Below, in pieces: positions 8,950 through 16,739 of a DNA stretch of 64,000 bases (position 1 is its first letter; each line of letters opens with the position of its first letter). The notes below the pieces were generated by a model. It was not told where the DNA came from, did not search any database, and saw only the letters and a program-made list of their open reading frames with translations. The position numbers were made by a program, and so were the translations under genes. Location: the NCBI RefSeq assembly GCF_900112575.1, contig NZ_FOMH01000019.1, forward strand, positions 40,859-104,858, written 5' to 3'. This DNA comes from Flavobacterium phragmitis. Its GTDB lineage: Bacteria; Bacteroidota; Bacteroidia; Flavobacteriales; Flavobacteriaceae.

Positions 8950-8981
8950 AATGATGCGATTTGAGTTTTAGAAATTTGGTG

Positions 8982-9011
8982 CAAATATATATTATAATCA
9001 CATTAAACAAA
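8982..9011 (-). promoter_or_regulatory. Bacteroidota-type promoter of the LVIVD lipoprotein gene
   Basis: On the minus strand: TTTG (9008-9011), an 18-bp spacer, then TATATTTG (8982-8989), matching the TTTG-N17-23-TAnnTTTG consensus. It sits about 33 bp upstream of the ATG. Confidence 0.65.
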
Positions 9012-9111
9012 GGTTAATTTTTAAAACAAGCTAATTTAAACGCTTGTTTAATAGTGATTTATATTAAATTTACAATCTTTTGAAAAAATATCAAAACAAA
9101 AAAAGCAAAAA

Positions 9112-9141
9112 AAGAGAGTATCATTTTTGTGATACTCTCTT
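9112..9141 (-). terminator. Rho-independent terminator of the His-rich protein gene
   Basis: 12-bp perfect stem AAGAGAGTATCA/TGATACTCTCTT with a 6-nt loop. On the minus strand a long T-rich tract follows (plus-strand A-rich at 9096-9113). It lies just past the stop of the 9167-9679 gene. Confidence 0.85.
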
Positions 9142-9166
9142 ATGTTGAAAATTCGTGGTTTAGCAA

Positions 9167-9679
9167 TTATCTTCTACCACGTCCGTGATCTCGGTCATCG
9201 TGGTGATGGTGATCATCGTGTCTATCATGGTGTTTGTCGTGTTTGTCATGTTTGTCATAACGTTTGTAATCTCTACGGTCATTATAGCCATATACAGGTC
9301 TTGGTTTGTAAGGTCTTTGAGGCGCTCCGTGGTATCCTTTGTAGTATTTTACTTTATGACGATCAAAGTAAACATAAGGGGTTCTACCGTGGTAATCTGT
9401 CAAAACTACTTTATAGCCTCCATACAAATCATAATTTCTATATTGTCTTGGCAAGTAAGTTGTTCTTACCCATTTTCCTCTTCCATAATATATAAATTGT
9501 GCTGCACGTACATCGTAGTAAGCTTGAATATCTGGAAGGTAATAATATTCCATTTCGGTATATCCTGCAGGCCCCCAAGCTGGAGGAGTTCCTATATTAA
9601 CGTTTATCGATACTTGGGCTTGCGTGGCATTTGCAACCATTAGAAATAATCCGGCGATTGCTAATTTTATCGTTTTCAT
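9167..9679 (-). CDS. Secreted Tyr-rich protein with His/Asp-rich tail
   Basis: 170 residues. A signal peptide is clear (MKTIKLAIAGLFLMVANATQA). The middle has many Tyr residues (GYTEMEYYYLPDIQAYYDVR, YIYYGRGKW) as in small secreted Bacteroidota proteins of unknown function. The last 40 residues are built from KHD and HHD words (KHDKHDKHHDRHDDHHHHDD) ending GRGRR. Such a tail would bind divalent metals; that is inference from composition. The gene stands alone with its own terminator. The opposite-strand frame here is a compositional shadow. Confidence 0.7.
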   Translation of the reverse strand: MKTIKLAIAGLFLMVANATQAQVSINVNIGTPPAWGPAGYTEMEYYYLPDIQAYYDVRAAQFIYYGRGKWVRTTYLPRQYRNYDLYGGYKVVLTDYHGRTPYVYFDRHKVKYYKGYHGAPQRPYKPRPVYGYNDRRDYKRYDKHDKHDKHHDRHDDHHHHDDRDHGRGRR

Positions 9680-9866
9680 CTTTTTTATTTTTTTAATGTT
9701 AATCTTATTTAGGGATATTCATATACTGTGCCAAAAAAAATGAATATGTATTTTGTCGAGTAAAAAATGTATTTCGTCGAATTTTTTTTGGATTTGTTTA
9801 ACGTGTAAGAAGCTGATTTTAAGCTGGTTTTTGTTGGCTAGTATTTTTTCAAAAAAAAGATAAAAA

Positions 9867-11699
9867 TTATCTGTAATCGACAACTCGTGGTTTAGCAAGT
9901 TCAAAACTTTGAAGACCATAATCTGTAGTTTCAAAAGTATTTGTTTTAAATACATTATCACCTTGCAAAGGAATACTTGGATAATAAGAAATAGAAAGCT
10001 GAAATGAACTAAAAACCAAGTAGTCATTACTTACCAGTAAACCTAAAGTTATTTTAGAATATGGTTTGCTTTTTGTCATGGCAACTTCTGGACTACCTAA
10101 AACAGCAACCGAATAATTAAAGAAAGGATTTAAACGAAATCCCCATAATGCATGAGGCGAATACGTTTGTGTTTGAAGTGATAATAAAGCTTTACTGGTC
10201 CCATACAATGCTGTATTAAAACCGGCTAAGCCATTTATCTCATTAATATTTAACTCATCCCCAATAATATTATCACGATTAACTCCAATTACAACTCTTG
10301 GATTTACGAATTGTCTTAATTTCCATTTTCCAATACTATATAATTTTGTAAAATAGTTAGATTCGAACAAGAAAGCAGTTTGATACGTTTTGGATTGATG
10401 AAAATAAGTTCCAGCCTCAAAATTCATACTCAGAAAACCTAACCGATAATAATTTCCAAACGAAAACTGTGCACCAACATAAGGTCTCCAAAAAGTATTT
10501 TTATATTGATAGCCAAAGGTTACACCATATATTCTTCCAATCGGAACGTCTTCTGTCTGGCCGTTTCGAAAAATATAACTGTCTTTGATAAATTTTCGCG
10601 TATTCAATCCGATCCCGCTGAGAATTAGTTTTTCATCAGAATAAAAATGATCTGGGTCATACACTTCAGTTGGTGTTTCAGTGAAATTTTTATTTAAAAA
10701 TCTAGCAGTAGTAATAAGATTAGTTATGGCTTTTTTTTCGTCTTCAAAAACTTTAAAAGCATGTCCAGCCCAAACATCCTGTGATTTATACTTTACAGAT
10801 TGATATGCATAAGAAAGATCTGGTGCCTGAAGTGTATCTCTTCGGTAAAATTCATCAACATACACGCCACCAGCCCATTTTGTCAGAGGAGAGTAAAAGT
10901 CTCTCTCCACATCTATACTTTTAATATAGTTATTGTCTAAGTCCATTTTATAATGAAGAACGGTTCCTATATACGTGTTTTTGATGTTTGGAACAGTATA
11001 AGTCGCTTCATTGGCATTACGACCATCATCAAAGCGATTGGTGTAACGATATTCTAACTGCTGTCCAGAACCAAAGAAATCTTTTTCTTTAAACCCAATC
11101 GACATTTGACTGCTAGAAATTGAAAATCTTGGAATAGTACTCCAGGAATCTAAAACACGTATAGTGACATCAACAGAATCTGAAGCTTGACCAACAGATT
11201 GATTGGAAATTCGAACTGCCGTTACATAACGTTGCGCACGTATTAAACGCTCACTTTCCAGAACTTTATACGTATTATACGGTGTGTTTTTCTTAAATAG
11301 TAATAAGTTCTTTATTGCTATTTTTTTTGTTTTTAAGTGAAGTCTGTTTCCCATTCGCTCACCCCAATTTTTGGGCATTTGTGTAGTATCTGCCACAGAA
11401 TGCCCAAAAGGATCTAAAGTGATAATGTTTATATTACGAATAATTTTGCCATCGTAATGAGTAGAATCTATTGGTACAAGTAACTCTTGCTTTTTCTTTG
11501 GCTTTTTAGATTTAAAAAACAATTTATGCATCATCTGCGTAAATTTATTTTTCTTAGAATAATTTCGAATTTTGGTATAGATTTCAGTAGTGTCTTTCTG
11601 GGTTCTAGGTTCTTTTTTCGTTTTATCTACCTGAGCATATCCACTTTGTAAACAAAAGCAAAGCAAAATAAAAAATAGTATTTTTTTATCTAAAGACAT
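9867..11699 (-). CDS. Outer-membrane beta-barrel protein with POTRA-like domain
   Basis: 610 residues. Signal peptide about residues 1-22 (FILLCFCLQSGYAQ), then a basic linker. A POTRA-like segment spans about 85-185: DGKIIRNINIITLDPFG, YNTYKVLESERLIRAQRYV, DSVDVTIRVLDSW. The remaining roughly 420 residues are alternating aromatic beta strands ending in a strand with several Tyr and Phe. This is the plan of the BamA/ShlB/Omp85 superfamily, though the surface loop motif of BamA is not seen. Likely an outer-membrane pore or assembly factor. It stands about 80 bp downstream of the AI-2E-type gene on the same strand. Confidence 0.7.
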   Translation of the reverse strand: MSLDKKILFFILLCFCLQSGYAQVDKTKKEPRTQKDTTEIYTKIRNYSKKNKFTQMMHKLFFKSKKPKKKQELLVPIDSTHYDGKIIRNINIITLDPFGHSVADTTQMPKNWGERMGNRLHLKTKKIAIKNLLLFKKNTPYNTYKVLESERLIRAQRYVTAVRISNQSVGQASDSVDVTIRVLDSWSTIPRFSISSSQMSIGFKEKDFFGSGQQLEYRYTNRFDDGRNANEATYTVPNIKNTYIGTVLHYKMDLDNNYIKSIDVERDFYSPLTKWAGGVYVDEFYRRDTLQAPDLSYAYQSVKYKSQDVWAGHAFKVFEDEKKAITNLITTARFLNKNFTETPTEVYDPDHFYSDEKLILSGIGLNTRKFIKDSYIFRNGQTEDVPIGRIYGVTFGYQYKNTFWRPYVGAQFSFGNYYRLGFLSMNFEAGTYFHQSKTYQTAFLFESNYFTKLYSIGKWKLRQFVNPRVVIGVNRDNIIGDELNINEINGLAGFNTALYGTSKALLSLQTQTYSPHALWGFRLNPFFNYSVAVLGSPEVAMTKSKPYSKITLGLLVSNDYLVFSSFQLSISYYPSIPLQGDNVFKTNTFETTDYGLQSFELAKPRVVDYR

Positions 11700-11778
11700 T
11701 CGGTAGTTTTCTTCTAATAGTTTTATTATTTATGAATGTAAGGAATAAATGGGAGGTTTTTATAGTATAACGTCCTTT

Positions 11779-12879
11779 TTAATTTTCTGTTGCAATTTTT
11801 TGTTTACGCCATGTAAATTTTCGTGGCACATGATTTCCCATAAGATAACCCCAAGGAGCAAGAGGATCTATTCGATCGAAAATAATTTTTAAAATTGCCA
11901 AAAGCGGAATTGCCAAAAACATTCCTGAAATTCCTGCTGCCGCACCGCCGACAATAATTCCCATAATAGATACAAAAGCATTGATTTCTACTTTAGAATT
12001 GATAATCAATGGTACTAAAAGATTATTGTCTATAAACTGGACAATTATATTTACGATGAGAATTCCTAAGATGATTGAAAATTCAGCCGAACCGGTTAAC
12101 GAAGCTAAAACAGTGATAATTCCGGCAACCAAAATTCCGATATATGGAATCAGGTTTAAGATTCCTGTAATTAATCCCAATAAAATAAAATATTTAATAC
12201 CAATAATCCACAATCCGATACTAGTTAAAACCGAAACAACAATCATTTCTATTATTAAACTGACGATATAATTGTTAATCGAAACTTTGATTTGAGAAAG
12301 TATATCTTTTAAAACCGCATGATTCTCCTGACGGATTAATTTGGCTAAAAACAATTTAAAATGCTCTTTATAAATTAAGAATAGAAACGTATAAATAATT
12401 ATAATAGTACTATCTAAGAGAACATCACTCATTGATATTATAAAGGAACCCAGTTTTGCCTGTCCGTTTTTTACAGAATCCTGCGTAACCGAATCCAGAT
12501 ATTTTTTCTGATCACCAATACTTACTTCGAAATTTTCTCTTATAAACTTATGAATTTCAAGAATAAATGAATTGGCATTTTTCTTTATGGTATCAAAATC
12601 ATTGGCAATGTAAGTGACCTGATAGGAAATGAAAACCAAAATTCCGACTATAAAAGAAAGAAAAATAAGAAGACAAACTATTGCCGCGAGATGTCTTGGA
12701 AATTTTAGCTTTTTATTAAAGAAAGAGAAAATAGGAAGTAATAAAACAGCAAATAGAAAAGCAAGTAAAACGGGTGTAATAATATTTTTTCCAGTGCAAA
12801 ATATAAAGGCAAAACAAATTAAAGTAATTAGTATAAAAGCGAGTTTTGCGTAAAAAGGTAAAGTTATTGGCCGAGTCAT
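11779..12879 (-). CDS. AI-2E family transporter (TqsA/PerM-like permease)
   Basis: 366 residues with about 8 membrane segments. The order is two N-terminal helices (FILITLICFAFIF, PVLLAFLFAVLLLPIF), a soluble helical region, and a C-terminal block. That block carries the family pattern LGLITGILNLIPYIGILVAG followed by GGAAAGISGMFLAIPLLAILKI. The family exports or exchanges small molecules (autoinducer-2 in E. coli TqsA, Na+/H+ in some homologues), so the substrate is open. The Pro/Gly-rich NLIPYIGIL segment is the strongest evidence for the family. Confidence 0.88.
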   Translation of the reverse strand: MTRPITLPFYAKLAFILITLICFAFIFCTGKNIITPVLLAFLFAVLLLPIFSFFNKKLKFPRHLAAIVCLLIFLSFIVGILVFISYQVTYIANDFDTIKKNANSFILEIHKFIRENFEVSIGDQKKYLDSVTQDSVKNGQAKLGSFIISMSDVLLDSTIIIIYTFLFLIYKEHFKLFLAKLIRQENHAVLKDILSQIKVSINNYIVSLIIEMIVVSVLTSIGLWIIGIKYFILLGLITGILNLIPYIGILVAGIITVLASLTGSAEFSIILGILIVNIIVQFIDNNLLVPLIINSKVEINAFVSIMGIIVGGAAAGISGMFLAIPLLAILKIIFDRIDPLAPWGYLMGNHVPRKFTWRKQKIATEN

Positions 12880-12983
12880 TATGTTTTAGAATTAAGCTGA
12901 ATTTGTAAAACAAATATTATACTTTATTTGTCCGTTTTCGTTCCAGCTTTTTGACTTGGTGTTATAAAATTCCCATTCAAATT

Positions 12984-13514
12984 TTAGTCGAAAAATTCTC
13001 TTTCCTCATATTTGGCAGGTATTATTGAAATTCCTTTTTGAAGCAATAAATTGTTTGGGAAAACAATTTTTTCTCCTTCTTTAGTTTTTAAACTTACATG
13101 AAAAGTATTGATATCTTCAATTTCTGCTTCGATTGGAAAATCTTTATCGTGTATCTTGATAGTATCTCCAATCCTAAATGGAAAAGAAAAAAATAAGACC
13201 ATTCCAGAAGTAATATTGCTCAAGATAGACCATTGTGCAAACATAGCAACACCAATTACGGTTGCTATAGAAGAAATGGTAACAAAAATGTCATCAGTCT
13301 GCACTCCCCAAATTACAATTAAACTAATGGTCATCAATATATTCATCAAAATATTGATGTATTTGATAACTAGATTGGTACGATGTTCAAATAACTGACT
13401 CGAAGCAGCAAAATTTTTGACTAGTTTTGCAATTACCATTCTAAGAATTATAAATACTAAAATGAGAATTATCGTGGCAAATATTTCGCGGCTATATTCT
13501 TTAAAGGAAAACAT
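12984..13514 (-). CDS. Small mechanosensitive channel (MscS family)
   Basis: 176 residues, shorter than E. coli MscS (286). Three N-terminal membrane helices are followed by the pore-lining helix and beta domain: GVAMFAQWSILSNITSGMVL, then FSFPFRIGDTIKI and AEIEDINTFHVSLKTKEGEKIVFPNN. The C-terminal alpha/beta cage domain of MscS is missing, as in the short MscS-like proteins of Bacteroidota. It would open on membrane tension to release osmolytes. It is the fifth gene of the DUF2520-KdsC-UbiA-Maf run, 11 bp after maf. Confidence 0.85.
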   Translation of the reverse strand: MFSFKEYSREIFATIILILVFIILRMVIAKLVKNFAASSQLFEHRTNLVIKYINILMNILMTISLIVIWGVQTDDIFVTISSIATVIGVAMFAQWSILSNITSGMVLFFSFPFRIGDTIKIHDKDFPIEAEIEDINTFHVSLKTKEGEKIVFPNNLLLQKGISIIPAKYEEREFFD

Positions 13515-13525
13515 AAATAAAATTT

Positions 13526-14110
13526 TTACACTAATGTAGTCAAAAATTCGTAGACTTTTGCTGTCGGAAGTCCCATAACATTGGTATAAGAGCCTTCAAC
13601 TTTTGCAACTGCCATAAAACCAAACCATTCCTGAATTCCATAAGCACCCGCTTTATCATAAGGTTTATAATTTTCTATATAATATGAAATAGCTTCGTCA
13701 GACAAATCATTAAAAGTTACTTTGGTAATATCATGCAGTAGAGTAGAAGAGTGGTTCGTTTTAAAACAAACCGAAGTAATCACTTCATGAGTCGTATTAG
13801 ACATTGATTTTATCATCTTGAAAGCTTCTTCAGCATTTTTAGGCTTTCCTAAAGCTTTGTTCTGATGCCATACGATTGTATCACTCGTAACTAGAATTTC
13901 ATTTTCCTTTAATTCTCCTTCAAACGCTTTGGCTTTCAGTTCTGCAAGATAATCGGTAATTTCAGCCGCTTCTAATTCTGGCGGATAAATCTCTTCAACA
14001 TCTTTTAAACGAATTTCAAAATCAAGATCTAAATCTTTAAAAAACTGCTGTCTTCTAGGTGATCCCGAAGCTAAAATGATTTTATATTTCTTTAATTTTT
14101 CTTTAAGCAT
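13526..14110 (-). CDS. maf: Maf-family nucleoside triphosphate pyrophosphatase
   Basis: 194 residues, the usual Maf length. The P-loop-like signature ASGSPRRQ is at about residues 14-21 and the catalytic VTSDTIVW (Asp near 77) follows, then the KAGAYGIQEW motif. Maf proteins hydrolyse non-canonical or pyrimidine nucleoside triphosphates (dTTP, UTP) to monophosphates in the cytoplasm and are linked to septum formation. The start overlaps the end of the upstream prenyltransferase gene by 8 bp, so the two are translationally coupled. Confidence 0.93.
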   Translation of the reverse strand: MLKEKLKKYKIILASGSPRRQQFFKDLDLDFEIRLKDVEEIYPPELEAAEITDYLAELKAKAFEGELKENEILVTSDTIVWHQNKALGKPKNAEEAFKMIKSMSNTTHEVITSVCFKTNHSSTLLHDITKVTFNDLSDEAISYYIENYKPYDKAGAYGIQEWFGFMAVAKVEGSYTNVMGLPTAKVYEFLTTLV

Positions 14111-15029
14111 TGTATTTGATGTTTAAGGCAATAACCAAGATTGATAAAATTCCGAAGAATAAAATTAATTTCAAGATAGTGCTCAGATGATGAAAATCCT
14201 TTTGGGATTTGGCATCAAAGATTTTTACTATAAAATATAATAAAGGCGCCAAAACTGTGGCAAAAGCATAAAAAACAGCTATGTAAAGTTTGTTTTCCAT
14301 GAAATAAGTATTGACATAAAGAGCCGATAAAACAAACGGAATTATAGCAAATCCCAAAGCAATTTTTGCAGCTCTGCTAACACCAATGGCAATTGGTAAA
14401 GTATTCATTCCTTGATTGTAATCTCCATTTACATCTTCAATATCTTTAACTATTTCTCGAATAAAATTAATCATAAAAGCAAACAAAGCATAATCAATTA
14501 AAATTGAAAAAAGGCTAGCCATTTGCGCCTGATTCTCAGCTGTTGTCGCAGGAAAAATGTCGAAAACTCCAATAATCAGTACACTAATTGCAAGAAGCAA
14601 CGCCACAACAAAATTTCCTAAAATCATGATTTGTTTTAAGGTAGTAGCATAAAAATACAGTAAAGTTGCAATGAGAATAAAAAGTGATGCAAAAGAGGGT
14701 TTCAGAATAATATTAGATAAAATAAAACCAATAGCAACTCCCGAAATATTTAAGCCAATATAAATGTTATAAGCAGCAGTTTCGGTTATTCCTTTTCCAA
14801 CAACAACATCATTTGGTTTGTTGATACTGTCTGTTGCCACATCATAAATATTATTAATAACATAACCTGCAGCAGCCAATAAAACTGTGCTTAAAACTAA
14901 TAATCCGTATTGCCAATCTGATAAAGCAAGCGGAATATTTTGCTGTTTTAGAAAAGCATAACGGAAAAGAAGCTGCATAAAAGCCAGCATTAATAAATTT
15001 TTATAGCGAATAAGTTTTAGGAATTTCAT
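14103..15029 (-). CDS. UbiA-family prenyltransferase (geranylgeranylglycerol-phosphate geranylgeranyltransferase-like)
   Basis: 308 residues and about 9 membrane helices. The two Asp-rich motifs of UbiA enzymes are present: NNIYDVATD (about residues 59-67) and DIEDVNGD (about 190-197). They bind Mg2+ and the prenyl diphosphate. Flavobacterial homologues at this locus are usually named geranylgeranylglycerol-phosphate geranylgeranyltransferase, but the acceptor cannot be read from sequence. It is distinct from MenA, which is encoded at 29338-30300. It lies in a conserved-looking run with KdsC and Maf and overlaps maf by 8 bp. Confidence 0.85.
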   Translation of the reverse strand: MKFLKLIRYKNLLMLAFMQLLFRYAFLKQQNIPLALSDWQYGLLVLSTVLLAAAGYVINNIYDVATDSINKPNDVVVGKGITETAAYNIYIGLNISGVAIGFILSNIILKPSFASLFILIATLLYFYATTLKQIMILGNFVVALLLAISVLIIGVFDIFPATTAENQAQMASLFSILIDYALFAFMINFIREIVKDIEDVNGDYNQGMNTLPIAIGVSRAAKIALGFAIIPFVLSALYVNTYFMENKLYIAVFYAFATVLAPLLYFIVKIFDAKSQKDFHHLSTILKLILFFGILSILVIALNIKYNA

Positions 15030-15132
15030 TTTCTTTTAAGTTGCAAAGGTTCTGAGTGGCTATCCAAATAGCTATCGAGATTAAAATACTGAGTTTTTTA
15101 TTAACTGAAAACTGTCACTGTGACTGAAAACT

Positions 15133-15660
15133 TTAATCATGTTTTCCATTAAAATACTCCATCCATTTTCCTTGTACTTTCATCACTTGTTCGATAACGT
15201 CTCTTGCCGCGCCACGTCCTCCTTTTACATGAGAAATGTAACGGCAGATATTTTTGATTTCCGGAGTAGAATCCTGTGGACACGTTGGAAGACCTACTAA
15301 TTTCATAACATGAAAATCAGGAATATCATCTCCCATATATAGCACATTTTCGTGCTTTATATTATTGATTTCAGTATAATCGTTAAATGTTTTTACTTTG
15401 TCAGGAGTTCCTAAATGAATGTCTTTTACACCCAAATTTTGAAGACGAATACGAACACCTTCGTTGCTTCCGCCAGAAATAATACATACGTTATAACCAC
15501 TTTCGATTGCCGCTTTTAAAGCAAAGCCATCACGAATATTCATTGTTCGTAACATTTCGCCTTCGTTGGTTACAAAAACAGAACTGTCTGTTAATACGCC
15601 GTCTACATCAAAAACAAATGTTGTGATGTCATTCATTATTTCTTTATAACTTTTTGCCAT
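15133..15660 (-). CDS. kdsC: KdsC-type HAD phosphatase (3-deoxy-D-manno-octulosonate 8-phosphate phosphatase)
   Basis: 175 residues. The HAD nucleophile motif FDVDGVLTD has Asp 18 and Asp 20. Motif II (ISGG near 61-64) and motif IV MGDDIPD (about 109-115) are also present. There is no cap domain, as in the tetrameric KdsC subfamily. It removes phosphate from KDO-8-P on the way to the lipopolysaccharide inner core, in the cytoplasm. The LRTMNIRDGFALKAA segment is also typical of KdsC. It overlaps the upstream DUF2520 gene by 17 bp. Confidence 0.88.
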   Translation of the reverse strand: MAKSYKEIMNDITTFVFDVDGVLTDSSVFVTNEGEMLRTMNIRDGFALKAAIESGYNVCIISGGSNEGVRIRLQNLGVKDIHLGTPDKVKTFNDYTEINNIKHENVLYMGDDIPDFHVMKLVGLPTCPQDSTPEIKNICRYISHVKGGRGAARDVIEQVMKVQGKWMEYFNGKHD

Positions 15661-16405
15661 TATGCTGTATAGATTGTGTTAGGATTTTATAGATATTTTT
15701 TTTGTTTTCGTCTTGTAAAAAAGCCATATGAACTTCTATGGTGTTCGAATCATGACGTATCGCAGGACCAGTCTGAGCATCAATCGGATTTAATGTATTG
15801 ATTTTGTCAGCAGTTTCTTGAATAAGTGGCCTTAGAATTGCAAATGGCAACTGATTTTCTTCACAAACTTCTTGTCCCAAATAATACAAATGATTCGTAA
15901 AGTTGCTGACAAAAACAGCCGCAACATGAAGCGCTTTACGTTGTTCGGAATTTACAGAATGTACTGTTGTGGAAATGCTTTTAGCAATGGATTCCAATAA
16001 CTTAAAATCGGCTGTGTTTTCGGCTTCCAGACAAAATGGAATAATCGAATAATCAATAGCTTTATTTTTTGAAAATGTTTGAAGCGGATAAAAAACACCA
16101 CGTCGATTCTTAGGATTTAAAAGCTCAATTGAAGAGGTTCCTGAAGTATGAACCACAAATTGATTATTAAAAGGAAGCTGTTCTGAAACTTCAGAAATGG
16201 CATTGTCTGAAACAGCAATTATGTGTAAATCTGCAGGCTGGATATCATTATAATCCGTAACAATTTTTTCATAGTCAACTAAATTTAGCAATGTTTCCTT
16301 CTTTCGGGAGAAAACCTGTTTAATTTCAACGGTTTTACTTCCATCAAAAGCTTTTATCAAATGCTGTGCAACATTTCCGGAACCAATAATTGTTATCTGA
16401 ATCAT
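15644..16405 (-). CDS. Rossmann-like / DUF2520 domain protein
   Basis: 253 residues from the ATG at 16403-16405. An in-frame upstream start at 16465 would add an unlikely 20-residue tail and lies beyond a promoter-like CAAAATTA (minus-strand TAATTTTG, 16411-16418). The N-terminus MIQITIIGSGNVAQHLIKAF is a GxGxxA/G NAD(P)-binding Rossmann fold. The second half (KALHVAAVFVSNFTNHLYYLG) is the DUF2520 helical domain of 6-phosphogluconate-dehydrogenase-like folds. Substrate unknown. It overlaps kdsC, suggesting a co-regulated unit. Confidence 0.85.
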   Translation of the reverse strand: MIQITIIGSGNVAQHLIKAFDGSKTVEIKQVFSRKKETLLNLVDYEKIVTDYNDIQPADLHIIAVSDNAISEVSEQLPFNNQFVVHTSGTSSIELLNPKNRRGVFYPLQTFSKNKAIDYSIIPFCLEAENTADFKLLESIAKSISTTVHSVNSEQRKALHVAAVFVSNFTNHLYYLGQEVCEENQLPFAILRPLIQETADKINTLNPIDAQTGPAIRHDSNTIEVHMAFLQDENKKNIYKILTQSIQHNGKKL

Positions 16406-16739
16406 AAAAGCAAAATTAGTATTATTTTTTATAAAGATAATTTGTAACGAAAAGTTTTGATTCACATTGTAGAGATTATAATTTTTTTGCTTCTGAAATT
16501 CTTTTTGTAATTATCAAAATGAAAACAGAAAAGCGTATTTATTTTGTTTTGACTATAGTGCGAGAAAAGAATAACTTAAATTTTTTGAGATATTGTTTTG
16601 TAAAAATTAGCGTACATTTTTAGGGATTTGATGAAATTTACCGCTATATATTTGGTTTTTATTAACAAATATCGCACGCCTCAAATAAACATTTTTAAGT
16701 ACTTTTGTGCCACTTTATATACAATGTAATTCCTTAAAA
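16406..16739. promoter_or_regulatory. Divergent intergenic region with -7 box for ccs
   Basis: 334 bp between divergent genes, AT-rich, no credible ORF. TACTTTTG at 16700-16707 fits the TAnnTTTG -7 box on the plus strand; I do not see a matching -33 box at the right distance. This box overlaps the upstream GTG (16707), so the mRNA would begin after it. That supports the ATG at 16740 as the start of the ccs gene. Confidence 0.5.

Noticed and set aside
9185..9643. A 152-codon plus-strand frame opposite the His-rich protein gene
   Set aside because: It is the mirror of a His/Asp/Tyr-rich coding region, rich in Ile/Val/Ser by complement, without domain or start context. The minus-strand gene has a signal peptide and terminator.
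16707..16739. GTG start of the ccs gene
   Set aside because: It lies at the last base of the -7 promoter box, so the transcript starts after it; the N-terminus from ATG 16740 fits ResB.
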